A DNA stretch of 7,600 bases from Bordetella parapertussis (lineage in GTDB: Bacteria > Cyanobacteriota > Cyanobacteriia > PCC-6307 > Cyanobiaceae). Every line of letters starts with the position of its first letter. The stretch's first letter is position 1. The notes beneath the pieces are model-generated. The model had not been told where the DNA came from. It did no database searches and saw nothing but the letters and a program-made list of their open reading frames with translations. Positions 1 to 5,485 of this stretch are shown here, piece by piece. The stretch spans positions 1 through 7,600 of the forward strand of contig CALPMR020000143.1 in NCBI GenBank assembly GCA_943324725.2, given 5' to 3'. Made by a program: the position numbers and the translations under genes.

Positions 1-71
1 ACCACACCCCCTGTCAGTGCCACCATGCGTCCCATCCACTGCCGGCGGCCCCCGTCCGCCCCCACAGCGCC

Positions 72-185
72 ATGGCCTTGCCCGACCGCCCCAGACCCGC
101 CTGGCTCAACTGGCTGATCCTGCTGGCCTTCCTCTGGTCCTCCTGGCAATTGGCCGGCCTCTGGTTGCAGCGTTTTCACGGTTGA
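72..185 (+). CDS. Possible small single-pass membrane protein (37 aa)
   Basis: This short ATG-to-TGA frame encodes 37 residues. A basic, proline-rich N-terminus (MALPDRPRPAW) precedes a hydrophobic, Trp/Leu-rich stretch at about residues 11-32 (LNWLILLAFLWSSWQLAGLW), and the end is short and polar (LQRFHG). This is the layout of a single transmembrane helix with a positive N-terminus. Codon third positions are mostly G or C, as in the neighbouring real genes. The frame stays open upstream to the window edge, so it could also be the tail of a longer protein. There is no clear Shine-Dalgarno before the ATG. I do not recognise the family. The helix resembles the very small membrane subunits found in cyanobacterial photosynthetic complexes only in general character, so no function is assigned. 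Confidence 0.4.
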   Translation: MALPDRPRPAWLNWLILLAFLWSSWQLAGLWLQRFHG

Positions 186-219
186 GACGCCGATGGGCGA
201 GCCGGGGTCGAGCGCCAGG

Positions 220-279
220 CCACTGCTTGTAGTGCCACTGCTTGCGATGTCGCAGCTTGCGATGCCGCAGCTTGCGGCG
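220..279. repeat. Degenerate 15-bp tandem repeat, four copies
   Basis: Four consecutive 15-bp units can be lined up: ccactgcttgtagtg, ccactgcttgcgatg, tcgcagcttgcgatg and ccgcagcttgcggcg. The core gcttg is invariant and neighbouring units differ at two to four positions. The array lies between the small + strand frame ending at 185 and the - strand gene ending at 337, in a stretch with no convincing gene. The unit is a multiple of three, so open frames through it show 5-residue repeats, but I find no start or family to support translation. Confidence 0.6.
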
Positions 280-336
280 CTTGGCAACGAGGGGCCTCGA
301 AACCAGGTGCCGCTGAGGTGGTCGTCGGGTCGGGTT

Positions 337-576
337 TCAGAGCTCGAGTTGGTAGCCGGCTCCGCGCATCCAGCGCTCGAACTCGATCACCACCAGCTCA
401 TTGGGGCAATCGATCAGCGAGAGGTTGCGGACCGTGCAATCCCCATGGCCGCCGTGGTGCAGGGTGAGCAGGAATTGCTCGCCGCTGAGGCCGCAAACCT
501 CCGGATCACTGCGGACCACCACATCAAGGGCGGCTCCCAGTCGCGCTACACGACGGCGCAGATCGGACCAAGTCAT
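337..576 (-). CDS. Hypothetical protein, 79 aa, strong RBS
   Basis: The frame encodes 79 residues starting MTWSDLRRRVARLGAAL and ending WMRGAGYQLEL. The start at 576 is chosen because GGGAGGAAG, a near-perfect Shine-Dalgarno, sits about five bases before this ATG. A longer frame opening at 615 would place that motif inside the gene. The N-terminus looks helical and basic. The middle contains LSGEQFLLTLHHGGHGDCTVRNLSLIDCPNE with several His and Cys residues, and the C-terminus is acidic to aromatic (VVIEFERWMRGAGY). There is no signal peptide or membrane segment. It is the last of three co-directional genes, 105 bp after the DUF4335 gene, and could be co-transcribed or have its own promoter. 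I do not recognise the family. The strong RBS and GC-rich third positions argue that it is real. Confidence 0.7.
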   Translation of the reverse strand: MTWSDLRRRVARLGAALDVVVRSDPEVCGLSGEQFLLTLHHGGHGDCTVRNLSLIDCPNELVVIEFERWMRGAGYQLEL

Positions 577-681
577 CGGCTTCCTCCCAGGCCCGATCCA
601 TGGACCCGCTGCCACTCTCTCATCAGGGGTTGCTGATCAGGGCTGAGGACGAGCGCCTCGCTTCAACGCGGTCTGCTGGAT

Positions 682-1275
682 TCAGGGTTTGGCGGCTGCG
701 GCCGGAGCCGTTGGGGCTGGAGCTGGCGGGGGCGGCGGAATGATCAGGGCTACAGCGGCCGCTGCGGCCAGGGCTGCCAGTCCGGCCACCGGGGCCGCCA
801 GGCGGCGTTGCAGGGGCAGGCGCTCAGCCAGCTCCCGCTGCCGCAGGGGCACCGGCAGGGGCACGGTCAGCTGAAGCTGCAGCCTGGGATCCAGCCGCAG
901 ACTGTCCAGCACCCGCACCAGATCGGCGAGTTCAGCATCATCGAGCGCCACCACGAGGGAGGGGTTGCCGGCCTGACGACTGCGCAGTTCGAGCCGATGG
1001 CCGCCGGCGCTGTCGGGTTCGATCTGAACCGGCTGATCCTCGCTGCCAAAGCGTCGGCCGACGCCACTGATCAGATGGCGGGCATAGGGAAGCACCACCT
1101 CCATCAACGCCAGCAGATGCTCCCGCTCCCCCTCCAGTTCGGGACGGCCCATCCACTCCAACCGCCAGCCCGTGATGATCCCCACCGTGCCCGGAGCCTG
1201 GCCGGCGGAGACATCGGGGAAACCATCGACCTGAAGCCGACAGCTGAGCTGATCGTGGCGGAGGGTCTGTTTCAT
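682..1275 (-). CDS. DUF4335 domain protein with C-terminal membrane helix
   Basis: The 197-residue protein starts [18 protein letters not shown], followed by FPDVSAGQ and the segment [28 protein letters not shown]. The middle continues with [19 protein letters not shown] and the [17 protein letters not shown] segment. This order matches my memory of the cyanobacterial DUF4335 family, whose function is unknown. Residues about 161-179 form an Ala/Leu-rich hydrophobic helix ([17 protein letters not shown]), followed by a Pro/Ala tail. The protein is probably anchored by its C-terminus with the main domain in the cytoplasm. An ATG six codons upstream (1293) is possible, but the internal ATG gives the better family N-terminus; neither has a clear RBS. 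The DUF3038 gene lies just upstream on the same strand. That pairing is common in cyanobacteria and suggests a shared role. Confidence 0.8.
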   Translation of the reverse strand: MKQTLRHDQLSCRLQVDGFPDVSAGQAPGTVGIITGWRLEWMGRPELEGEREHLLALMEVVLPYARHLISGVGRRFGSEDQPVQIEPDSAGGHRLELRSRQAGNPSLVVALDDAELADLVRVLDSLRLDPRLQLQLTVPLPVPLRQRELAERLPLQRRLAAPVAGLAALAAAAAVALIIPPPPPAPAPTAPAAAAKP

Positions 1276-1332
1276 CAGGGCACTCTGAAGCATCGGATTG
1301 GCCGGGTCAGTGCCGGAGTCAGATCGGCCGCG

Positions 1333-1875
1333 CTAGGCGGCGGCATCCAGCAGGCTGGCCCGGAGGCGCTCAAAACCACCCTCGCCGGCCGCCAGGGAGA
1401 GGCTGCGCACCATATGGCGCCGTTCGGCTGCACCGAGTTCGGGATCGAGCAGCTGTTGCACGCCACTGCGACGGGGATTCATGCGCTCGCGGATCAGTTC
1501 GGCGAGCCGATCCTGAAACAATTGCCAGCGCTGGGTCAGCAGCTCCGGCGACTCGCTGTTGGAGAGCAGGGTGCGCAGCATCGGATAGAGGCGATCGGCC
1601 ATCTGGCAGAGAATCCGGATCAGAGCGTCGGTTTCGCTGGCGGAGATCGGACCGCGACGACAGGCGCGTCGCAGGGGATTGTGGCAACGCCGTTTCCAGA
1701 GCTCGACCCGATTGGGGAAGAGGTCGCCAAAACCGAGTTGCTGGCACATCCAGACCATCGCTTCGCCGCCATTGAGGTCGAGGGCCTCAAGCGCCAGGAG
1801 CAACAGATCAAGGCGTTCCAGCCCGCGTCGCGACAGGGGACGGGAAGGGTGGGCCTGGGTTGGAACCTGGGTCAT
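1333..1875 (-). CDS. DUF3038 domain protein
   Basis: The protein is 180 residues, soluble and mostly helical by composition. Family-like segments in order are [22 protein letters not shown] (about 19-40), an [12 protein letters not shown] basic stretch (about 59-70), a helical middle ([21 protein letters not shown]) and [18 protein letters not shown] (about 129-146). These match the cyanobacterial DUF3038 family as I remember it; no biochemical function is established. No catalytic motif or membrane segment is visible. The ATG at 1875 has no strong Shine-Dalgarno. The DUF4335 gene starts about 57 bp downstream on the same strand, consistent with an operon. The gene is divergent from apt across a 129-bp spacer containing a 9-bp inverted repeat that could influence either promoter. 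Confidence 0.82.
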   Translation of the reverse strand: MTQVPTQAHPSRPLSRRGLERLDLLLLALEALDLNGGEAMVWMCQQLGFGDLFPNRVELWKRRCHNPLRRACRRGPISASETDALIRILCQMADRLYPMLRTLLSNSESPELLTQRWQLFQDRLAELIRERMNPRRSGVQQLLDPELGAAERRHMVRSLSLAAGEGGFERLRASLLDAAA

Positions 1876-2004
1876 GGCTGCGATGATGCCAGCAGCGGGG
1901 GTGTTCCGTCACGTCCAGGCGCCGGCTGGCATCCCGTCCGTGTCCTTACACCCCGGCCAGCGTGCCCCGCTACGCCCTGCCGTCATTCCTTCCAGCCGCC
2001 TGCC
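1876..2004. promoter_or_regulatory. Divergent DUF3038/apt intergenic region with inverted repeat
   Basis: This 129-bp spacer must hold the promoters for both the DUF3038 gene (-) and apt (+). A perfect 9-bp inverted repeat, GATGCCAGC at 1885-1893 and GCTGGCATC at 1925-1933, is separated by 31 bases. The arm centres are 40 bp apart, about four helical turns, so the arms could be paired operator half-sites or the base of a long stem. No convincing -35/-10 pair is visible; TTACAC near 1947 is a weak -10 candidate for apt. Regulatory function is inferred only from position. Confidence 0.4.
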
Positions 2005-2571
2005 ATGAGCATTGAGCCCACGCCGACCGCCAACCCTGGCCCCGAACAGGGCCTCCAGCTCAAGCAGTGGATTCAGGAGCACCCCGATTTCCCCAAGCCC
2101 GGCATCCTGTTCCGCTGCATGATGCCGATGCTGCGCGATCCGCAGGGCTGGCAGGAGATGGTGCGGCAGATGGGTGCGGTCTGCGAGCGGCTGCAACCGG
2201 ATCTGATCGTGGGAATCGAATCGCGCGGTTTCATCGTCGGCTCGGCGCTGGCCACGGCCCTGGCGCTGCCGTTCGCGCCGGTGCGCAAACGCGGCAAGTT
2301 GCCGGGGGCGGTGCATGGCATCGACTACACCCTGGAATACGGCAGCGACCGGCTGGAGATCCATGTCGACGGCTTTGATCCACAGCCTTCGGTGCTGGTG
2401 GTCGACGATCTGCTGGCCACCGGCGGCACCGCCGCCGCCGCCGGTGAACTGGTGACGCTGGCGGGGGGGCGCCTCTGCGGTTTTGCCTTCGTGATCGAAC
2501 TGGCCGAGCTCAATGGCCGCCGCAAGTTGCCGGCCGGGGTGCCTGTGGAGTCGCTGGTGGTCTACAGCTGA
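2005..2571 (+). CDS. apt: Adenine phosphoribosyltransferase
   Basis: Apt converts adenine plus PRPP to AMP and pyrophosphate, a cytoplasmic purine-salvage step. The 188-residue protein has the expected order: [14 protein letters not shown] (about 23-36), [16 protein letters not shown] (68-83), VRKRGKLPG (93-101), and the PRPP-binding loop [17 protein letters not shown] (130-146). The length is slightly above the usual 170-180 because of a polar N-terminal tail. The ATG at 2005 is chosen because it directly precedes the tail and family homology. The same frame is open far upstream, but that part is antisense to the DUF3038 and DUF4335 genes. One oddity is RCMMPML where the family typically has RDITPLL just after the FPKPGILF motif, a change at a conserved acidic position. 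It ends 12 bp from the convergent DUF2949 gene. No clear Shine-Dalgarno is present. Confidence 0.93.
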   Translation: MSIEPTPTANPGPEQGLQLKQWIQEHPDFPKPGILFRCMMPMLRDPQGWQEMVRQMGAVCERLQPDLIVGIESRGFIVGSALATALALPFAPVRKRGKLPGAVHGIDYTLEYGSDRLEIHVDGFDPQPSVLVVDDLLATGGTAAAAGELVTLAGGRLCGFAFVIELAELNGRRKLPAGVPVESLVVYS

Positions 2572-2583
2572 AGGCCTGGTGCC

Positions 2584-2799
2584 TCAGGGCCGCTGGTCCT
2601 GCCAGTCGAGCACCTGGCCCAGTTGCTCCAGCGTGATCAGGCCATAGCGCCAGAGCACCACCGGCAGGGGGGCCTGCTCCAGCTGGGCTTGCTTGAGGCC
2701 CAGCTCCAGGGCGCTGTCGCTGAGGCCGATCTGATGGCGCAGGTATTGCAGCAGCGATGCTGGGGGCTGGGACTGGGGGCAGGAACTGATCACCATCAT
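2584..2799 (-). CDS. DUF2949 domain protein, 71 aa
   Basis: This small soluble protein contains LLQYLRHQIGLSDSALELGL (about 16-35) followed by PLPVVLWRYGLITLEQLGQVLDW (45-67). That is the pattern I associate with the cyanobacterial DUF2949 family (helix, then LP-x-VLW-x-YGL-x-TLEQL). Its function is unknown, and it probably forms a compact helical domain. The start is uncertain. Tandem ATG codons at 2799 and 2796 fit the usual family length, while in-frame GTG codons at 2817 and 2862 would give longer forms; the latter would overlap the preceding gene by 29 bp. It lies 34 bp after the FAD monooxygenase stop on the same strand, so co-transcription is likely. It converges with apt, leaving only 12 bp between the stop codons. 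Confidence 0.78.
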   Translation of the reverse strand: MMVISSCPQSQPPASLLQYLRHQIGLSDSALELGLKQAQLEQAPLPVVLWRYGLITLEQLGQVLDWQDQRP

Positions 2800-2833
2800 C
2801 CCGGCTGTGATCGCCACAGGCTGAGCCGAGCTT

Positions 2834-4036
2834 TCACTCTGGCCGGCTGCCCTGGATCGCACAAGGGCCGGTGGTCATCACTGCCAGGACGAGGCGCCGC
2901 AGCGGCTGGATGCCGGCCAGCAGGCCCAGGGCCAGGCTGCGCAGCGGCAGCAGCCACAGGGAGCGGTTCGAAAAGATTCGAACCAGCAGATCGGTGGCCA
3001 GCAGGGTGAGCAGCAGATCGGGCCAGCGTCGGCGCCCGTAGGCGGCGCCCAGGCGGCGGGGATCGAGCTCAGCGCGGGCGGCCCGGCGGGCCAGCCGGTG
3101 CAGCACCGCCACATCGCGCCAGCAGAGATTGAGGCCCTGGCCGCCGACTGGATGGCAGCGATGGGCGCTCTCCCCCACCAGCAGGGTGGTGCCGCGGTGC
3201 AGCCGCTGGGCGATCAACAGCTCCACCGCAAAGGCCCGGGGTTGATCGAGCAGAGCATCGGGCTGAAAGCGATCTGGCAGCACCGCCGCCAGTCGATCGA
3301 GGAAGGCGCTGGCCGGGAGGCTTTCCAGTTGGCGGCAGCGGGCAGCCGGGGCACTCCAGACCAGCTGGAAGCGTTGCTCGCCCAGGGGCAACACGGCAAA
3401 AGGGCCCTCCGGACGCAACAGCTCCCAGGCCTGGTCGTCCGCTGCCCCACGCAGAACCACGGTCGCCGTCAGGCAGGCCTGGCCATAGGGACGGCGCCAG
3501 CAGCCGATGCCAAGGCGGCGGCGGCTGGGCGAGTCGGGCCCATCGGCCGCAATCACCAGATCCAGCGGCCGGTCCGGGGCTGGGATGGGGCTGGAGCCCA
3601 GCTGCAGGCTGACGCCCGCTGATGTCTCCAGTCGCCGCAACAGCAGCTCCATCAGCTGGTCGTGGCGGCCGATCCAGCCAATGGCGGCCGTGCTCTTGCT
3701 GGCCTGGTGGCGGTTCAGATCGGCCAGGCTGAAGACCAGCGAGCGCTGCGCACCCAGATCCCAGAGCTGGAGCTCGTTAAAGGGAACCAGCTGCGGCTCG
3801 ATCCAGCTCCACAGGTCCAGCCGCTCGAGCAGCTCGCGGCTGGATTGGTTGAAGGCGTAGGCCCGCTGGCGCCGGCACAGGGCCTCGGCGTCGAGAGGAT
3901 CGCAGAGTTCCACCGCCCAACCGGCATCCACCAGGGCCAGAGCCGCCAGGGCGCCGGTGGGACCGGCACCCAGAACCCGGGCGACAAGTCCAGCGGCGGG
4001 CACCCGGCGGGCGAACCGGGAGGGGGTGGCAACCAC
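2834..4036 (-). CDS. UbiH/COQ6-family FAD-dependent monooxygenase
   Basis: The protein is an aromatic-ring hydroxylase-type flavoprotein of about 400 residues, the normal family length. Three diagnostic elements are present, numbered from the GTG at 4036: the N-terminal FAD dinucleotide-binding motif VLGAGPTGALAALAL (22-36, G23/G25/G28); the DG motif in DLVIAADGPDSPSRR (about 159-173); and the second FAD motif GESAHRCHPVGGQGLNLCWRD (288-308). The canonical GD of the last motif is GE here. The C-terminus has FSN followed by hydrophobic segments, as in UbiH relatives, suggesting peripheral membrane association. The substrate may be a quinone or other prenylated ring, but this cannot be read from sequence. 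No ATG precedes the FAD motif. In-frame starts are TTG 4081, GTG 4036 and GTG 4003, none with a good RBS; 4036 is a compromise. It is followed closely by the DUF2949 gene and preceded by a 19-bp palindrome. Confidence 0.85.
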   Translation of the reverse strand: MVATPSRFARRVPAAGLVARVLGAGPTGALAALALVDAGWAVELCDPLDAEALCRRQRAYAFNQSSRELLERLDLWSWIEPQLVPFNELQLWDLGAQRSLVFSLADLNRHQASKSTAAIGWIGRHDQLMELLLRRLETSAGVSLQLGSSPIPAPDRPLDLVIAADGPDSPSRRRLGIGCWRRPYGQACLTATVVLRGAADDQAWELLRPEGPFAVLPLGEQRFQLVWSAPAARCRQLESLPASAFLDRLAAVLPDRFQPDALLDQPRAFAVELLIAQRLHRGTTLLVGESAHRCHPVGGQGLNLCWRDVAVLHRLARRAARAELDPRRLGAAYGRRRWPDLLLTLLATDLLVRIFSNRSLWLLPLRSLALGLLAGIQPLRRLVLAVMTTGPCAIQGSRPE

Positions 4037-4110
4037 GGACGGGGAAGGGAGGAGGGTCAGGGAACACCAAAAGCGCCACAACAGAGTCTGCTGCGGCGCG
4101 ATGGAATCAG

Positions 4111-4129
4111 GCCAGCTGATTCAGCTGGC
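4111..4129. repeat. 19-bp palindrome upstream of the FAD monooxygenase
   Basis: GCCAGCTGATTCAGCTGGC is a perfect dyad with 9-base arms around one central base. It lies between the hli stop (4215) and the candidate starts of the FAD monooxygenase, both on the - strand. As RNA it could form a six-base stem (GCCAGC/GCTGGC) with a 7-base loop, but there is no following U-run, so it is not a standard terminator. It could be an operator for the monooxygenase/DUF2949 unit. Confidence 0.5.
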
Positions 4130-4214
4130 TGCTGGCTGGGCGTTGCCGGATCGCGACTTTCAGCCTTGAGGATGAAAGGTGCTCACCGGCTCGACTGTTG
4201 GGGCGTGGCCTGAA

Positions 4215-4484
4215 TCAGCCGATGCCGAGCAGACCGCGGGTGAAGGCCTCGCCGCCGAGGGCGAATTCGGTGGCCAGCAGGGCGATGAAACCGAGCATGG
4301 CCATGCGGCCGTTGAGCTTTTCAGCGCGCACGTGGAAGCCCCAGCCGCTTTCGGCACTGACGACTTCCATGCGGGGCTCGGTGGCGAAGGCATTGAGGCG
4401 CCCACCGTCTTCGGTGGTGACGGTGGCGCCGCGGATGACGGCGGAAGCGGCAGCGGTGGGGGCGGTGGTAGTGGCTTGAGCCAT
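4215..4484 (-). CDS. hli: High-light-inducible protein (Hli/SCP)
   Basis: Hli proteins are one-helix relatives of the plant light-harvesting proteins. They sit in the thylakoid membrane, bind chlorophyll and carotenoid, and protect newly made chlorophyll-proteins and photosystems under stress. This 89-residue protein has a polar Ala/Thr-rich N-terminus, a bridge ([10 protein letters not shown]) and the chlorophyll-binding motif with E55, N58, G59, R60, A62, M63, G65 and F66 all present. A single hydrophobic helix follows ([16 protein letters not shown]). The start at 4484 is chosen because AAGG lies about eight bases upstream. The same frame runs open to 4835, but that part (Cys/Arg/Trp-rich) does not look like protein. 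The intact motif indicates a functional copy. Light regulation is expected from the family; a weak candidate site is listed separately. Confidence 0.93.
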   Translation of the reverse strand: MAQATTTAPTAAASAVIRGATVTTEDGGRLNAFATEPRMEVVSAESGWGFHVRAEKLNGRMAMLGFIALLATEFALGGEAFTRGLLGIG

Positions 4485-4497
4485 GGAGAACCTTGCG

Positions 4498-4528
4498 GTG
4501 TGTGAAGGAACTGTAACGCAATGTTGCG
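4498..4528 (-). promoter_or_regulatory. Candidate hli promoter/regulatory elements
   Basis: On the - strand upstream of hli there is GTTACAGT (4510-4517), then TTCACAC (4500-4506). Immediately upstream of GTTACAGT is a 12-bp dyad, CGCAACATTGCG (4517-4528). TACAGT could serve as a -10 box with a start near 4504, giving a leader of about 20 bases. The two TTACA-like words resemble one half and a degenerate half of the HLR1 site bound by RpaB at light-stress genes. The second word has an extra C and the spacing is imperfect. This is a position-based suggestion only. Confidence 0.25.
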
Positions 4529-4587
4529 GTTTTTGGCGCAAGCGGCTCCAGATTCGCCGTTTTACAGGGGGGAGAGCAGTCCACCAC

Positions 4588-4624
4588 TGGCCTGGTCCCT
4601 GTAGGCGCCGCAGGGACCAGGTCA
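4588..4624. repeat. Strong 14-bp stem-loop without U-tract
   Basis: The arms are TGGCCTGGTCCCTG (4588-4601) and CAGGGACCAGGTCA (4611-4624). They pair over 14 positions with a single imperfect pair (G-U on one strand), around a 9-base loop containing GGCGCC. It lies about 180 bp downstream of the 216-aa gene stop and about 100 bp upstream of hli on the - strand. No T-run follows on either strand, so it is not a classical intrinsic terminator. It may be a 3'-end stabilising structure, a non-canonical terminator or part of a small RNA. Confidence 0.65.
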
Positions 4625-4803
4625 CGGAGCCCGCACCTGAGGCTTCCAATTGCAGGGTTCGCACCGCGATTGCGGGGGCTTTCAGGCTCCGGTCCCCTGG
4701 CTCTGCTGAGCTGCAATCTGCGGGCTCCGATGGCGTTCGCGGCCAGAGCGCCTGGGCGCCCTTGCAGCCCCCCTGCCAGCACCAGCTGCGGAGCCGTGGC
4801 CCT

Positions 4804-5454
4804 TCAGCGCAACCGCAGCAGGCAGAGCTCCTCAAAGGCCGGTCGCAGCAGAAAGGGGTACTCGCCCACCCAGAGCTTCAGCTGGGGCAACCAGGCATCG
4901 GTGAGGGCACCGATGCGCGAAAAATCCTTGCGCTCACTGAGTACCAGGGTGCGAATCACCATGCCGCGGCGAATTTTCTCGTGCTTTTTCTTGTCCAGGG
5001 GGAAGCGCACCTGGCCCAGGTAGCCGTCCTCATCCTCCAGCTCCAGGCACAGCCAGGTGCGGTGATTCTCCACCAGCTCCAGGCGGCCATCGTTGTTGGC
5101 CTGTTCGCGGCGATCCTCCACCACATCCCGGGTGAACAGATCCGCCACCGTGCCCTCGAAGATCGCCGCCGACGGATAGCGGCGCAGGGCCGCATTCTTG
5201 CGGCCCGCCTCCAGAATCGGCCCCCAGAGGATGTACAGCAGAAACACCACCCCCACCACCAGCATCACCGGGGCGAACTGGCTGTTCATCGACAGCGCCT
5301 GGCTCACCAGCAGGGTGAGAACCCCGCCGATCACCGAGATCAGCACCCTCTGCAGCAATGTGCGCGGGTCACCGCTGCAGGCATTGAACTGGGGCCCCGT
5401 GGCCACAGCCGGAATCAGGCGGCTGAACTCGTGGGGTTTGACCGGAATCAGCAT
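4804..5454 (-). CDS. Conserved-looking membrane protein of unknown function, 216 aa
   Basis: The 216-residue protein has a polar N-terminus ([16 protein letters not shown]) and two hydrophobic segments, at about 37-54 ([18 protein letters not shown]) and 61-80 ([20 protein letters not shown]), probably a membrane hairpin. The C-terminal domain is about 130 residues, soluble and charged, with [12 protein letters not shown], a [21 protein letters not shown] stretch and [18 protein letters not shown] believe similar proteins occur in other cyanobacteria, where I recall uninformative or transporter-like labels. Two helices and the absence of permease motifs do not support a transport role. The ATG at 5454 lies 31 bp after the dapB stop on the same strand, with a weak GAAG upstream, so dapB and this gene are probably co-transcribed. 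No catalytic motif is recognised. Confidence 0.8.
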   Translation of the reverse strand: MLIPVKPHEFSRLIPAVATGPQFNACSGDPRTLLQRVLISVIGGVLTLLVSQALSMNSQFAPVMLVVGVVFLLYILWGPILEAGRKNAALRRYPSAAIFEGTVADLFTRDVVEDRREQANNDGRLELVENHRTWLCLELEDEDGYLGQVRFPLDKKKHEKIRRGMVIRTLVLSERKDFSRIGALTDAWLPQLKLWVGEYPFLLRPAFEELCLLRLR

Positions 5455-5485
5455 TGCTTCAGAATGGCGCCTGGAAGGCCCCTGA

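Larger units (their letters stand above)
4485..4803. other. 319-bp non-coding spacer between the 216-aa gene and hli
   Basis: No convincing gene is visible on either strand. Open frames through it are Cys/Arg/Trp-rich or antisense extensions. It contains the hli upstream elements near 4498-4528 and a strong hairpin at 4588-4624. A small GC-rich dyad (GCGCC-tg-GGCGC) sits near 4752-4763. I looked for a tRNA and did not find an acceptor/T-arm pairing. It is the longest gap between co-directional genes here, consistent with hli having its own transcription unit. Confidence 0.55.

Noticed and set aside
17..232. 71-residue + strand frame at the left edge
   Set aside because: It is low-complexity Pro/Arg-rich, and an overlapping frame at 72-185 has a better membrane-protein pattern.
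808..2004. Long + strand open frame running into apt, apparently an N-terminal fusion of about 400 residues
   Set aside because: It is antisense to the DUF4335 and DUF3038 genes, whose proteins match families. The Gln/His/Gly-rich translation is typical of the complement of GC-rich coding DNA.
2573..2591. Possible bidirectional terminator between the convergent apt and DUF2949 stops
   Set aside because: The stem GGCCTG/CAGGGCC needs a bulge, overlaps the DUF2949 coding end and has no T-run on either side.
2834..4213. Several + strand frames of 117-183 residues opposite the FAD monooxygenase
   Set aside because: They are antisense shadows; the - strand frame has all FAD motifs in order.
4620..4700. 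tRNA-like word (ggttcgcacc) in the hli upstream spacer
   Set aside because: The flanks do not pair as a T-arm and no acceptor stem could be found.
4485..4835. N-terminal extension of the Hli protein in the same open frame
   Set aside because: The extension is Cys/Arg/Trp-rich and unlike protein, overlaps the end of the neighbouring gene, and the ATG at 4484 has a suitable AAGG upstream and gives normal family length.
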